Shown piece by piece: positions 1 to 8,675 of a DNA stretch of 44,503 nucleotides. The notes below the pieces were generated by a model. It was not told where the DNA came from, did no database searches, and saw nothing but the letters and a program-made list of their open reading frames with translations. The position numbers and the translations under genes were made by a program. Origin of the DNA: Candidatus Neomicrothrix sp. UBA7884 (GTDB lineage: Bacteria > Actinomycetota > Acidimicrobiia > Acidimicrobiales > MedAcidi-G1); the NCBI GenBank assembly GCA_002501135.1, contig DLRQ01000051.1, positions 1-44,503 on the forward strand. The letters run 5' to 3'. Within the stretch, counting starts at the first letter, position 1, and every line of letters begins with the position of its first letter.

Positions 1-50
1 CCGAAGAAGAGGCAACCGCCGAAGAAGAACCCGAGCCCGAAGCCTCCTAG
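1..50 (+). CDS. C-terminal tail of an upstream gene (partial)
   Basis: An open frame enters from the left edge and ends at a TAG at 48-50. The 15 visible residues are EEEATAEEEPEPEAS, a glutamate-rich, low-complexity acidic tail. This is too little to name a product. The next gene starts 35 nt downstream with its own -10-like element, so the two need not be co-transcribed. Confidence 0.5.
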   Translation, partial: EEEATAEEEPEPEAS

Positions 51-72
51 GGCAACAGGTGGGCCCCGAAAG

Positions 73-78
73 TAGGGT
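73..78 (+). promoter_or_regulatory. -10 element for a leaderless acyl-CoA synthetase mRNA
   Basis: TAGGGT fits TANNNT and is followed by 7 nt and then GTG at 86. This is the spacing expected when transcription starts at the first base of the start codon. No -35 hexamer is evident. It favours the GTG at 86 over the in-frame GTG at 59. Confidence 0.4.
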
Positions 79-85
79 CCTGCCC

Positions 86-1654
86 GTGGAGGCCTCCACC
101 ATCCCAGAACTGGTCGACGCAGCCGCCGAGCGGTTCGGTGACCTGGAAGCCGTCGTCGACGGCGACCTTCGCTGGTCGTTCAGCGAGTACCGGGATGAGG
201 CCCACAGGGTCGCCGAGGCCCTGATCCGACGTGGAATCCAGCCGGGCGACAGGGTCGCTGTCTGGGCGCCCAACTCGGCAGGGTGGGCAGCGACGGCACT
301 CGGCATCCACTGCGCCGGCGGCGTGCTTGTTCCGCTCAACACCAGGCTCGGGGGTGGTGACGTCGCGGGTCTCTTAGACCGAACGTCGGCACGGCTGTTG
401 TTCACGGTTACCGACTTTCGAGACACCGACTACGTGGCGATGCTCGCCGGGGCAGGCGGTGCCGGAACAGTGGAGGAGACCGTCGTCATGAGCGGTCCGA
501 CTCCCGCTGCCTGTACGCGCTGGGAGGCCTTCGTGACCGAGGCCGACAGGCCCGACCTGAGTGAGCGCACCGGCCTGGTCAGCGCCGACGACCTGTGCCA
601 CATCCTGTTCACCTCCGGCACAACCGGAACGCCGAAAGGCGCCATGCTCCGCCACGGCGCGGTCTGCCGCTCCTACCGCGCGTGGGGCGCTGCTGTCGGC
701 CTGCGTGAAGGCGACAGGTATCTGGCTGTCAGCCCCTTCTTCCACACATTCGGCCTGAACGGCGGAATCCTGGCCTGCCTCATGTCCGGAACGACCCTCG
801 TCCCACAGGCAGTGTTTGATCCGCAGGTGGTGGCAGACCGGGTAACCGAAGAGTCGATCACCGTGCTTCCCGGTCCACCGACCATCTACCGCTCACTCAT
901 GGATCACCTGGGTGGGCTCCCTCTGGCCACCTCCACACTCCGCCTCGCCGTCACCGGAGCGGCACCCGTGTCAGCAGACCTGGTGGGCGAACTGCACGAC
1001 CAACTCGGCTTTGAGACGGTGCTGACCGGTTACGGGCTTACCGAGGCATCAGGGGTCAGCACCACCTGCCATCACGACGATCCGCCGAACCTGGCGGCCA
1101 CCAGCTCAGGGCGGGCCTTGCCCGGCATCGACCTGCAGGTTGTTGGTGACGACGGCCTTCCCATGCCCACCGGCGAACCCGGCCAGGTACTTCTCCGCGG
1201 TTACAACGTCATGGCCGGCTATCTCGACGACGAGTCAGGAACCACCGAAGCCGTAGACACCGACGGTTGGCTCCGTACCGGAGACACAGGGGTGCTGGAC
1301 CAGGCTGGGAACCTGACTGTCACCGGCCGCTCCACCGACATGTACATCTGCGGAGGCTTCAACGTCTATCCCGCCGAGGTCGAGGCCGTGCTGGCAGCAC
1401 ACCCGAACATCGACCAGGTGGTTGTTGTAGGTGCCCCCGACGACCGGATGGGTGAGGTCGGAATGGCGTTCGTGATCCCGACAGCCGGCCGGCATGTTGG
1501 CCCGTCTGCGGTCCTGTCCTGGGCCCGGGAGGAGCTCGCCAGCCACATGGCGCCGCGACACGTGGAGGTCGTTGACTCTCTTCCGACCAACCCCGGCGGC
1601 AAGGTCCTCAGGTACCAGTTGCGCCAGGTGGCGGCACAGATCACAGCCGGTTGA
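86..1654 (+). CDS. Acyl-CoA synthetase (AMP-forming, FadD-like)
   Basis: Activates a carboxylic (probably fatty) acid to its CoA thioester through an acyl-adenylate. The ANL-superfamily motifs are all present: P-loop TSGTTGTPKG at residues 176-185, YGLTEASG in the middle, the hinge region WLRTGDTG followed by GRSTDMYICGGFNVYP, and the catalytic lysine in NPGGKVLR at K506. At 522 residues it has normal length for a single-domain synthetase. I chose GTG 86 because a TANNNT box sits 7 nt upstream and because the protein then begins at IPELVDAAAERF, where family members begin. GTG 59 would add nine residues. The substrate cannot be read from sequence. It ends 93 nt before ileS, with a hairpin between. 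Confidence 0.88.
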   Translation: MEASTIPELVDAAAERFGDLEAVVDGDLRWSFSEYRDEAHRVAEALIRRGIQPGDRVAVWAPNSAGWAATALGIHCAGGVLVPLNTRLGGGDVAGLLDRTSARLLFTVTDFRDTDYVAMLAGAGGAGTVEETVVMSGPTPAACTRWEAFVTEADRPDLSERTGLVSADDLCHILFTSGTTGTPKGAMLRHGAVCRSYRAWGAAVGLREGDRYLAVSPFFHTFGLNGGILACLMSGTTLVPQAVFDPQVVADRVTEESITVLPGPPTIYRSLMDHLGGLPLATSTLRLAVTGAAPVSADLVGELHDQLGFETVLTGYGLTEASGVSTTCHHDDPPNLAATSSGRALPGIDLQVVGDDGLPMPTGEPGQVLLRGYNVMAGYLDDESGTTEAVDTDGWLRTGDTGVLDQAGNLTVTGRSTDMYICGGFNVYPAEVEAVLAAHPNIDQVVVVGAPDDRMGEVGMAFVIPTAGRHVGPSAVLSWAREELASHMAPRHVEVVDSLPTNPGGKVLRYQLRQVAAQITAG

Positions 1655-1691
1655 CCGGCCAGACCCTTCAGGTCGCTCCGGCGCCGGCGCC

Positions 1692-1709
1692 GTGAGCCGG
1701 TCGGCTCAC
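1692..1709 (+). terminator. GC-rich hairpin between acyl-CoA synthetase and ileS
   Basis: GTGAGCC (1692-1698), loop GGTC, GGCTCAC (1703-1709): a perfect 7-bp stem 37 nt after the synthetase stop. There is no T tract, so it is either a U-less terminator or simply an mRNA hairpin. The ileS start is only 38 nt further on. Confidence 0.3.
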
Positions 1710-1747
1710 CAACCGACGGGCACCGCGCCGATACCCTGCTGACGGTC

Positions 1748-4700
1748 ATGTCCAGCCATCCTCCCCCCCAAGACGCCTACCCGGAGGTGGGGAAGGCCGA
1801 CTTCCCGAACCTCGAGGCACGAATTCTGGAGCGCTGGGCCACCGAAGGTACCTTCCAGGCCTCGGTAGATGCCAGATCGTCCGACGATGAGTTCACCTTC
1901 AACGACGGCCCCCCGTTCGCCAACGGCCTCCCCCACCATGGCCACCTCCTGACCGGCTATGTGAAAGACGTTGTTCCCCGCTACCAGACCATGCGGGGAA
2001 AGAAAGTCACACGCAGGTTCGGCTGGGACTGCCACGGGCTACCCGCCGAGATGGAGGCCGAGAAGGAACTGCCGGTTGCGGGCAGGGCAAGCATCATCGA
2101 CTACGGCATCGAGGCCTTCAACGCCCACTGCCGTTCCTCAGTTCTGCGCTACACAGACGAATGGGAGGAGACAGTCACCCGCCAGGCCCGCTGGGTCGAC
2201 TTCGACCACGACTACAAGACCATGGACCGCGACTACATGGAGTCGGTCATGTGGGCGTTCCGTCAACTCTGGGACAAGGGTCTGGTCTACGAGGCATTCA
2301 GGGTCATGCCCTACTCGTGGGGAGCCGAGACCCCGCTGTCCAACTTTGAGATCCGACTCGACGATGCAACCCGCCCCAGACAGGACCCCGCCGTAACCGT
2401 CGGCTTCGACCTGGAACCTGACGATGGCGACCCCGGACCGATGCGCCTGCTGGCCTGGACGACAACGCCCTGGACACTTCCATCAAACCTGGCGATTGCC
2501 GTGGGCCCAGATGTCGCCTACTCAATGCACCGGAACGCCGATGGGACCGTTTACGTGATCGGCTCTGATGCAGTGGAGCGCTACGCAGCCCAGCTGGACG
2601 GAACCGACGAGGTAGGCACGCTCACCGGAGCCGACCTGGTCGACAGGACCTACCGACCGCTGTTCGGGTTCTTCTCTGACCGCACCGACGCCTTCAGGGT
2701 TCTTGCAGCCGACTTCGTGGATGCTTCCGAGGGCACCGGTGTGGTGCACATGGCGCCCGGCTTCGGTGAGGATGACCAAACCATCTGCGAGGCGAACGGC
2801 ATCCAGATCGGCCGGGTGGTGCCGGTCGACGACCAGGGATGCTTCACCGACGAGGTGACCGACTGGGCCGGCGTCAACGTGTTCGAGGCCAACCCCGACA
2901 TCATCAGGTCACTCAAGGAGGGCTGTCGGATCTTCCGGCACGACACCTACGAGCACAACTACCCCCACTGCTGGCGTACCGATACGCCGATCATCTACAA
3001 GGCCATCTCCTCGTGGTACGTCAAGGTCACCGACATCCGGGAGCGGATGATCGAGTTGAACGCCGACATCAACTGGGTACCAGAGCACGTCCGGGACGGC
3101 CGTTTCGGAATGTGGCTTGACGGCGCCAGGGACTGGTCAATCAGCCGCAACCGGTTCTGGGGTTCCCCGATCCCGGTCTGGAAGAGCGACAACCCCGAGT
3201 ACCCGAGGACCGACGTGTACGGCAGCCTCGACGAGATCGAGGCCGACTTCGGCGTGAGGCCAGATGACCTTCACCGTCCGTTCATCGACGACCTGACCCG
3301 CCCAAACCCCGATGACCCCACCGGGACGTCCACGATGCGGCGGGTCCCCGAAGTTCTTGACTGCTGGTTCGAATCCGGGTCCATGCCCTTCGCCCAGTTC
3401 CACTACCCGTTCGAGAACGAGGCCTGGTTCGAGGACCACTTCCCCGCCGACTTCATCGTGGAGTACATCAACCAAACCCGCGGCTGGTTCTACACGATGC
3501 ACGTGCTGGCCACGGCCCTGTTCGACAGGCCCGCATTCGAAAACGTGATCTGCCACGGAATCCTCCTTGCTGAGGACGGCGCCAAGCTCTCCAAGAAGCT
3601 CCGCAACTACACCGAACCCTCCCTCGTGTTCGAACAGCAGGGCTCCGATGCACTGCGCTGGTACCTGATGTCATCGAACATCTCGCGGGGAGGCGACCTC
3701 CGCATCAGCGATCCGGGTATCACCGACGTTGTCCGTCAGGTGCTGCTGCCGGTGTGGAACGCCTTCAGCTTCTTCACGCTCTACGCCAATGCCGACGGTT
3801 ACAGGGCGCAGCTCCGGGCAGATTCCGAGCAGTTGTTGGACCGTTACCTGCTGGCAAAGACTCGCACCCTGGTCGAGTCGGTCACCGAACGAATGGACGC
3901 CTACGACCTGCCAGGCGCAACAGCCGAGATCAGGGGCTTCATCGACGCACTCAACAACTGGTACATCCGCCGCAGTCGCGACCGGTTCTGGGCCGGTGCA
4001 TCAGAGTCCAACGACGACGACAAGCGCGATGCCTACGACACCCTCTACACCGTGCTCGTCACGTTCTCGAAAGTTGCCGCACCGTTCCTGCCGATGGTGA
4101 TGGAAGAGGTGCACACGGGCCTGACCGGCCTGCCGAGCGTTCACCTCACCGACTGGCCGGACCCGGCTGAGCTTCCTGCCGACCCCGACCTGGTGGCCCG
4201 CATGGACCGTGTCCGCGACGTGGCATCGACTGCACTGCGCCTGCGCGAGGACAACAGCCTGCGGGTGAGGCTTCCACTCACCTCGCTCACCGTCGCCGGC
4301 ACCGACAGCGAGGCCCTTGCCGGCCTCACCGACCTGCTGGTCGATGAGGTCAACGTCAAAGCCGTCCACCTGACCGACGACCTCGAGGGCCACGCCACCT
4401 TCACCCTGAGGCCCGACGGAAGGGCTCTCGGACCCCGGCTGGGAGGTGACGTCCAGGCCGTATTCGCCGCTGCCCGCTCCGGGGATTTCTCCCTCAACGA
4501 CGATGGCACCGTTGACGTCGCCGGTCACACCCTCAGTGGCGACGAGTTCGACCTGGCGCTCGAGTCACCTGAAGGGGTGGCAGCAGCCGCCCTCGGGTCA
4601 GCAGATGCGGTCGTCGTGCTCGACGCCGAGGTGACGCCCGAGTTGGCGGCCGAGGGGCTGGCACGAGACGTCGTCAGGCAGGTTCAACAGGCGCGTCGCG

Positions 4701-4900
4701 ACGCCGACCTTGTCGTGACCGACCGCATCATCCTGCAACTCGGCGGACACGAGGCGGTACTCGACGCCGTCCGGATCCACCGGGACTACGTTGCCGCGCA
4801 GGTGCTCGCCACCGAGTTGAACCTTGGCGGGGCTCCGGCCGGCGCTGTCGACACCGAGGTCGAGGGACTCGCTCTGCGGATCTCACTCTCCTCCATCTGA
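1748..4900 (+). CDS. ileS: Isoleucyl-tRNA synthetase, eukaryote-like (type 2)
   Basis: Charges tRNA-Ile with isoleucine in the cytoplasm. The class I signature GPPFANGLPHHGH (HIGH motif as HHGH, residues 63-66) is of the type with Leu-Pro before the motif, as in eukaryotic and mycobacterial enzymes. The second signature is DGAKLSKKLRNY, with KLSKK at 613-617 in place of KMSKS. Between them lies the editing (CP1) domain with WTTTPWTLPSNLA. The C-terminal third is the tRNA anticodon-binding domain. The 1050-residue length matches type 2 IleS (about 1040) rather than the E. coli type (about 940). Start ATG 1748 is the first in frame. A TACCCT box lies 10 nt upstream, so the leader would be very short. 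The 93-nt spacer is too short for a T-box. Confidence 0.97.
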   Translation: MSSHPPPQDAYPEVGKADFPNLEARILERWATEGTFQASVDARSSDDEFTFNDGPPFANGLPHHGHLLTGYVKDVVPRYQTMRGKKVTRRFGWDCHGLPAEMEAEKELPVAGRASIIDYGIEAFNAHCRSSVLRYTDEWEETVTRQARWVDFDHDYKTMDRDYMESVMWAFRQLWDKGLVYEAFRVMPYSWGAETPLSNFEIRLDDATRPRQDPAVTVGFDLEPDDGDPGPMRLLAWTTTPWTLPSNLAIAVGPDVAYSMHRNADGTVYVIGSDAVERYAAQLDGTDEVGTLTGADLVDRTYRPLFGFFSDRTDAFRVLAADFVDASEGTGVVHMAPGFGEDDQTICEANGIQIGRVVPVDDQGCFTDEVTDWAGVNVFEANPDIIRSLKEGCRIFRHDTYEHNYPHCWRTDTPIIYKAISSWYVKVTDIRERMIELNADINWVPEHVRDGRFGMWLDGARDWSISRNRFWGSPIPVWKSDNPEYPRTDVYGSLDEIEADFGVRPDDLHRPFIDDLTRPNPDDPTGTSTMRRVPEVLDCWFESGSMPFAQFHYPFENEAWFEDHFPADFIVEYINQTRGWFYTMHVLATALFDRPAFENVICHGILLAEDGAKLSKKLRNYTEPSLVFEQQGSDALRWYLMSSNISRGGDLRISDPGITDVVRQVLLPVWNAFSFFTLYANADGYRAQLRADSEQLLDRYLLAKTRTLVESVTERMDAYDLPGATAEIRGFIDALNNWYIRRSRDRFWAGASESNDDDKRDAYDTLYTVLVTFSKVAAPFLPMVMEEVHTGLTGLPSVHLTDWPDPAELPADPDLVARMDRVRDVASTALRLREDNSLRVRLPLTSLTVAGTDSEALAGLTDLLVDEVNVKAVHLTDDLEGHATFTLRPDGRALGPRLGGDVQAVFAAARSGDFSLNDDGTVDVAGHTLSGDEFDLALESPEGVAAAALGSADAVVVLDAEVTPELAAEGLARDVVRQVQQARRDADLVVTDRIILQLGGHEAVLDAVRIHRDYVAAQVLATELNLGGAPAGAVDTEVEGLALRISLSSI

Positions 4901-4924
4901 CGGGCCTGAACCCGACACACAACA

Positions 4925-4941
4925 TCGCGCGCTGAGCGCGA
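4925..4941 (+). terminator. Hairpin after ileS
   Basis: TCGCGC (4925-4930), loop GCTGA, GCGCGA (4936-4941), starting 24 nt after the ileS stop. Strong GC stem, no T tract. Position suggests transcription termination of ileS. Confidence 0.3.
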
Positions 4942-4960
4942 CAAGCGGTGCTTCCTACCC

Positions 4961-4990
4961 TGCAACGACCACCCACCGCGCGGTGTTGCA
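4961..4990 (+). other. Dyad-rich segment in the ileS-nrdA spacer
   Basis: TGCAAC (4961-4966) pairs with GTTGCA (4985-4990). With a one-base bulge, ACC pairs with GGT inside it. The loop contains the perfect 10-bp palindrome ACCGCGCGGT (4975-4984). It could be a second terminator element or a protein-binding site. Together with the promoter downstream, it accounts for most of the 272-nt spacer 4901-5172, which has no credible gene. Confidence 0.3.
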
Positions 4991-5019
4991 GAAATCCTCC
5001 CTGGCAGCGGGGGAATCAC

Positions 5020-5049
5020 TTGACATCGGTGTAATTACATGCGTGCAAT
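5020..5049 (+). promoter_or_regulatory. nrdAB promoter
   Basis: TTGACA (5020-5025, perfect -35), an 18-nt AT-rich spacer, then TGCAAT (5044-5049, four of six matches to TATAAT). It predicts a start near 5056 and an untranslated leader of about 115 nt before nrdA. This local drop in GC is one of the sharpest in the window. Confidence 0.55.
5030..5039. promoter_or_regulatory. Palindrome between -35 and -10 of nrdAB
   Basis: TGTAATTACA is a perfect 10-bp palindrome lying wholly inside the promoter spacer, where a bound repressor would block RNA polymerase. I could not fit it to the NrdR box consensus with confidence, so the regulator is unknown. Confidence 0.35.
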
Positions 5050-5172
5050 TCATTGTCCGGACGACGCGATGTTCCCTCCCCCCTCCAGCGGCGGTGGATC
5101 CTCCGACCCCGGGACGACGGACACAACCAGGCATGACCGGGGACACCGGCAGGGGCGAAAGAGGAACCACAT

Positions 5173-7590
5173 ATGGCGTTGACCGAGGACCGCCTCGACA
5201 GCATCAACACAGAGAGCCAGGCCGGTGGCTCCAACATGCGGGTGCGCAAACGCAACGGTGACCTCGAGCCGGTCGACGTCAACAAGATCGTGCGTGCCGT
5301 CGAGCGTTGCTCCGAGGGCCTGCCGCGCGTCGACCCCATGCGCATCGCCACCCGCACCATCTCGGGCCTGTGCGACGGCGCCACCACCGAGGAACTCGAC
5401 GAACTCTCCATCCGCACCGCAGCTGCCTTCATCGTCGAGGAACCCAACTACTCACGCCTCGCCGCCCGGCTGCTGGCGACAGTCATTGACAAGGAGGTCC
5501 GCAACCAGGACATCCACTCCTTTTCACAGTCGATCGCCACCGGACACGAAGAGGGCCTCATCGGCGACAAGGCCGCCGGCTTCGTGTCAGACAATGCCCG
5601 CAAGCTGAACGACACCATCCAGGACGACAGCGACAACCTGTTCGAGTTCTTCGGCCTGCGAACCGTCTACGACCGCTACCTGCTCCGCCACCCCGAGAGC
5701 CGCAATGTCGTTGAGACACCGCAGTACTTCTTCCTCCGGGTCGCCTGTGGGCTGTCCACCTGCCCTGACGAGGCCATCCGCTTCTACAGGCTCATGTCAT
5801 CGCTGCAGTACCTGCCCTCAAGCCCGACCCTGTTCAACTCAGGAACGACCCACCCCCAGATGTCCAGTTGCTACCTGCTCGACTCCCCCGAGGACAGCCT
5901 CGAAGGCATCTACCGGCGCTACACCGACATCGCCCAACTTTCCAAGTTCGCCGGCGGCATAGGCGTCGCATGGCACCGGGTCAGGAGCAAGGGCTCTTTG
6001 ATCCGCGGCACCAACGGCCTTTCCAACGGAATCATCCCCTGGCTAAAGACGCTCGACAGTTCGGTTGCGGCCGTCAACCAGGGAGGCCGCCGCAAGGGGG
6101 CGGCGTGCGTATACCTCGAGTCATGGCACTCCGACATCGAGGACTTCCTGGACCTCAAGGAGAGCACCGGCGACCATCAGAGGAGAACCCACAACCTGAA
6201 CCTCGCCAACTGGATTCCGGACCTGTTCATGGAACGACTCGAAAAGGACTGGGTCTGGTCGCTCTTTGACCCCAAGGTGGTTCCCCACCTGACAGACCTC
6301 TACGGCGACGAGTTCCGGTCCGCCTACCTGAAGGCTGAAGAGGAGGGCCTCTACGTACGCCAGGTACCAGCCAGGGACCTCTACAGCAAGATGATGCGCA
6401 CCCTGGCCCAGACCGGAAACGGCTGGATGACCTTCAAGGACGCCTCCAACGCCAAGTGCAACCAGACCGGCTCGCCCGACCGTGTCGTGCATCTCTCCAA
6501 CCTCTGCACCGAGATACTCGAGGTAACCGACCAGGACGAGACCGCTGTCTGCAACCTGGGGTCGGTGAACCTGGGATCGCTCGTGCACGACGGCTCGTTC
6601 GACTTCGACCGCCTCGGCGAGGTTGTCCGCACCGCAGTTCCGTTTCTCGACCGGGTGATCGACATCAACTTCTATCCGACCCCCGAGGCGGCAACCTCGA
6701 ACTCAGCGTGGCGCCCGGTCGGAATGGGCCTGATGGGCCTCCAGGACGTCTTCTTCCAGCTGGGCCTCCCGTTCGACCACCCCGAGGCCCGCACGCTCTC
6801 GGCACGGATCTCAGAGGAGATCTACTTCAACGCCCTGTGGGCATCGACCGAACTGGCCGAGGCCTCGGGCCCCCACCCCAACTTCAACATCACCCGTGCA
6901 GCCGCCGGTGACCTGCAGTTCGACCTGTGGGGTGTCGAGCCGACCGACCCTGCCCGCTGGGAGACCCTCCGGGAGCGCATTGTCGAGCACGGCCTTCGTA
7001 ACTCGCTCATGATCGCCATTGCGCCAACTGCCACCATTGCCTCGATCGCCGGTTGCTACGAGTGCATCGAACCCCAGGTCTCGAACATGTTCAAACGCGA
7101 AACCCTCTCCGGCGAGTTCATCCAGATCAACCGCTACCTCGTTCGCGACCTCCAGGAACGCGGCATCTGGAACGAGCAGACCACCAACGCCATCAAGCGG
7201 GCCGAGGGTTCAATCCAGGACGTGGTCGAGGTGCCCGACGAGCTCAAGGAGATCTACCGCACCGCATGGGAGATTCCGATGCGGTCGCTCATAGACATGG
7301 CCGCCGACCGGGGTGCATACATCGATCAGAGCCAGTCCCTGAACCTGTTCATGGAGTCGCCCACGATCGGCAAGCTCAGCTCCATGTATCTGCATGCATG
7401 GAAGTCGGGTCTCAAGACCACCTACTACCTGAGGTCGCGGCCTGCCACGCGTATCAACAAGACCACCACCGACGATGGTCCGGCGCCAGGTGAACCGGCC
7501 ACTGTCGCCGGCAGTTCTCCTGCGTTCAGCGACGCCGAGGCGGTGGCATGTTCCCTGGAGAACCCCGAGACCTGTGAGGCGTGCGACTGA
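5173..7590 (+). CDS. nrdA: Class I ribonucleoside-diphosphate reductase, alpha subunit
   Basis: Large catalytic subunit reducing ribonucleoside diphosphates to deoxyribonucleotides. An N-terminal ATP-cone (RVRKRNGDLEPVDVNKI onward) implies dATP/ATP allosteric control. The redox cysteine pair is C233 (MSSCYLL) and C460 (CNLGSVNLGS). The radical-site triad N443-x-C445-x-E447 is in NLCTEI. The radical-transfer tyrosines are Y751-Y752 in TTYYLRSR. The C-terminal shuttle pair is C801-x-x-C804 (CEACD). All catalytic residues are present and the 805-residue length is normal for an ATP-cone form. AGAGGA lies 8-9 nt before the ATG, so this gene, unlike many here, has a leader and ribosome site. Translation is coupled to nrdB by a one-base overlap. 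Confidence 0.96.
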   Translation: MALTEDRLDSINTESQAGGSNMRVRKRNGDLEPVDVNKIVRAVERCSEGLPRVDPMRIATRTISGLCDGATTEELDELSIRTAAAFIVEEPNYSRLAARLLATVIDKEVRNQDIHSFSQSIATGHEEGLIGDKAAGFVSDNARKLNDTIQDDSDNLFEFFGLRTVYDRYLLRHPESRNVVETPQYFFLRVACGLSTCPDEAIRFYRLMSSLQYLPSSPTLFNSGTTHPQMSSCYLLDSPEDSLEGIYRRYTDIAQLSKFAGGIGVAWHRVRSKGSLIRGTNGLSNGIIPWLKTLDSSVAAVNQGGRRKGAACVYLESWHSDIEDFLDLKESTGDHQRRTHNLNLANWIPDLFMERLEKDWVWSLFDPKVVPHLTDLYGDEFRSAYLKAEEEGLYVRQVPARDLYSKMMRTLAQTGNGWMTFKDASNAKCNQTGSPDRVVHLSNLCTEILEVTDQDETAVCNLGSVNLGSLVHDGSFDFDRLGEVVRTAVPFLDRVIDINFYPTPEAATSNSAWRPVGMGLMGLQDVFFQLGLPFDHPEARTLSARISEEIYFNALWASTELAEASGPHPNFNITRAAAGDLQFDLWGVEPTDPARWETLRERIVEHGLRNSLMIAIAPTATIASIAGCYECIEPQVSNMFKRETLSGEFIQINRYLVRDLQERGIWNEQTTNAIKRAEGSIQDVVEVPDELKEIYRTAWEIPMRSLIDMAADRGAYIDQSQSLNLFMESPTIGKLSSMYLHAWKSGLKTTYYLRSRPATRINKTTTDDGPAPGEPATVAGSSPAFSDAEAVACSLENPETCEACD

Positions 7591-8675
7591 TGGCCCTGGC
7601 CGAAACCAACCTTGAGGCGTTCGACGAAGAGTCACCCGGAGAGACGCAGGGCAACGTCCCTTCAGCCGTACGCGGCAACCTGCTGGACCCCGGCTTTGAC
7701 CTCACGCTGCGACCGATGCGCTACCCGGTCTTCTACGAGATGTACCGCGATGCCATCAAGAACACCTGGACCGTCGACGAGATCGACTTCTCAGACGACC
7801 TGGTCGACCTCGACCGCAAACTGCTCCCACCAGAGAAGCACCTCGTCAGCCGGCTGGTTGCGTTCTTCGCCACCGGTGACTCGATCGTGTCCAACAACCT
7901 GGTGCTCAACCTCTACCAGCACATCAACGCCCCCGAGGCAAGGATGTACCTGTCGCGCCAGCTCTACGAAGAGGCCCTGCACGTCCAGTTCTACCTGACG
8001 CTGCTCGACAACTACATCCCCGACCTCGACGAGCGGGAAGCCGCCTTTGCGGCCATCCACAACATCCCCTCGGTCCGCAAGAAGGGTGAGTTCTGCTTCA
8101 AGTGGATGGACTCGGTCCACGACCTGGACAAACTCGACACCGACGAGCAGCGCAAGACGTTCCTGTTGAACCTGATCTGCTTCGCCGCCTGCATCGAGGG
8201 GCTGTTCTTCTTCGCCGCCTTCGCATACGTCTACTTCCTGCGCTCCAAGGGTTACCTGAACGGCCTGGCATCGGGCACCAACTGGGTGTTCCGCGACGAG
8301 AGCTGTCACATGAACTTCGCCTTCGAGGTGGTCAACACGGTTCGGGCCGAACAACCCCATCTGTTCGACGATGACCTCCGCTCACGCATCCAGACCATGA
8401 TGGACGAGGCGATCGACTGCGAGTACCAGTTCGCCGAGGACCTCCTGGGCCAGGGCGTGCCCGGCATGTCCACCGCCGACACCCGCACATACCTGGAGTT
8501 CGTGGCCGACCAGCGCCTCGCCCAACTGGGCCTGCCCAAGACCTACGGAGCCAAGAACCCGTTCGGCTTCATGGAACTCCAGGACGTGCAGGAGTTGACC
8601 AACTTCTTCGAGCGTACGGTCGCCGCCTACCAGGTTGGTGTCGAGGGCGACGTGGCGTTCGACGAAGACTTCTAG
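7590..8675 (+). CDS. nrdB: Class I ribonucleotide reductase, beta (radical) subunit
   Basis: Holds the dimetal centre and tyrosyl radical that activates NrdA. Ligands by comparison with E. coli R2: Asp in FFATGDSI, E128 and H131 in EEALHVQFY, Glu in CIEGLFF, and Glu/His in RDESCHMNF. The radical tyrosine is kept four residues after the His (Y135), so it is the tyrosyl-radical type, not a Phe-substituted class Ic. I chose ATG 7590, which overlaps the nrdA stop as TGATG. An in-frame GTG at 7581 would add three residues. The length is 361 residues. Its TAG stop interlocks with the stop of the convergent gene in the palindrome CTAG (8672-8675). Confidence 0.96.
   Translation: MALAETNLEAFDEESPGETQGNVPSAVRGNLLDPGFDLTLRPMRYPVFYEMYRDAIKNTWTVDEIDFSDDLVDLDRKLLPPEKHLVSRLVAFFATGDSIVSNNLVLNLYQHINAPEARMYLSRQLYEEALHVQFYLTLLDNYIPDLDEREAAFAAIHNIPSVRKKGEFCFKWMDSVHDLDKLDTDEQRKTFLLNLICFAACIEGLFFFAAFAYVYFLRSKGYLNGLASGTNWVFRDESCHMNFAFEVVNTVRAEQPHLFDDDLRSRIQTMMDEAIDCEYQFAEDLLGQGVPGMSTADTRTYLEFVADQRLAQLGLPKTYGAKNPFGFMELQDVQELTNFFERTVAAYQVGVEGDVAFDEDF

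Noticed and set aside
1655..1747. T-box riboswitch before ileS
   Set aside because: Only 93 nt are available and no T-box sequence is present; a short GC hairpin is all that is seen.
4992..5060. NrdR box upstream of nrdA
   Set aside because: ACATCGGTGT and nearby words share only scattered positions with the NrdR consensus and no pair at the usual spacing was found.
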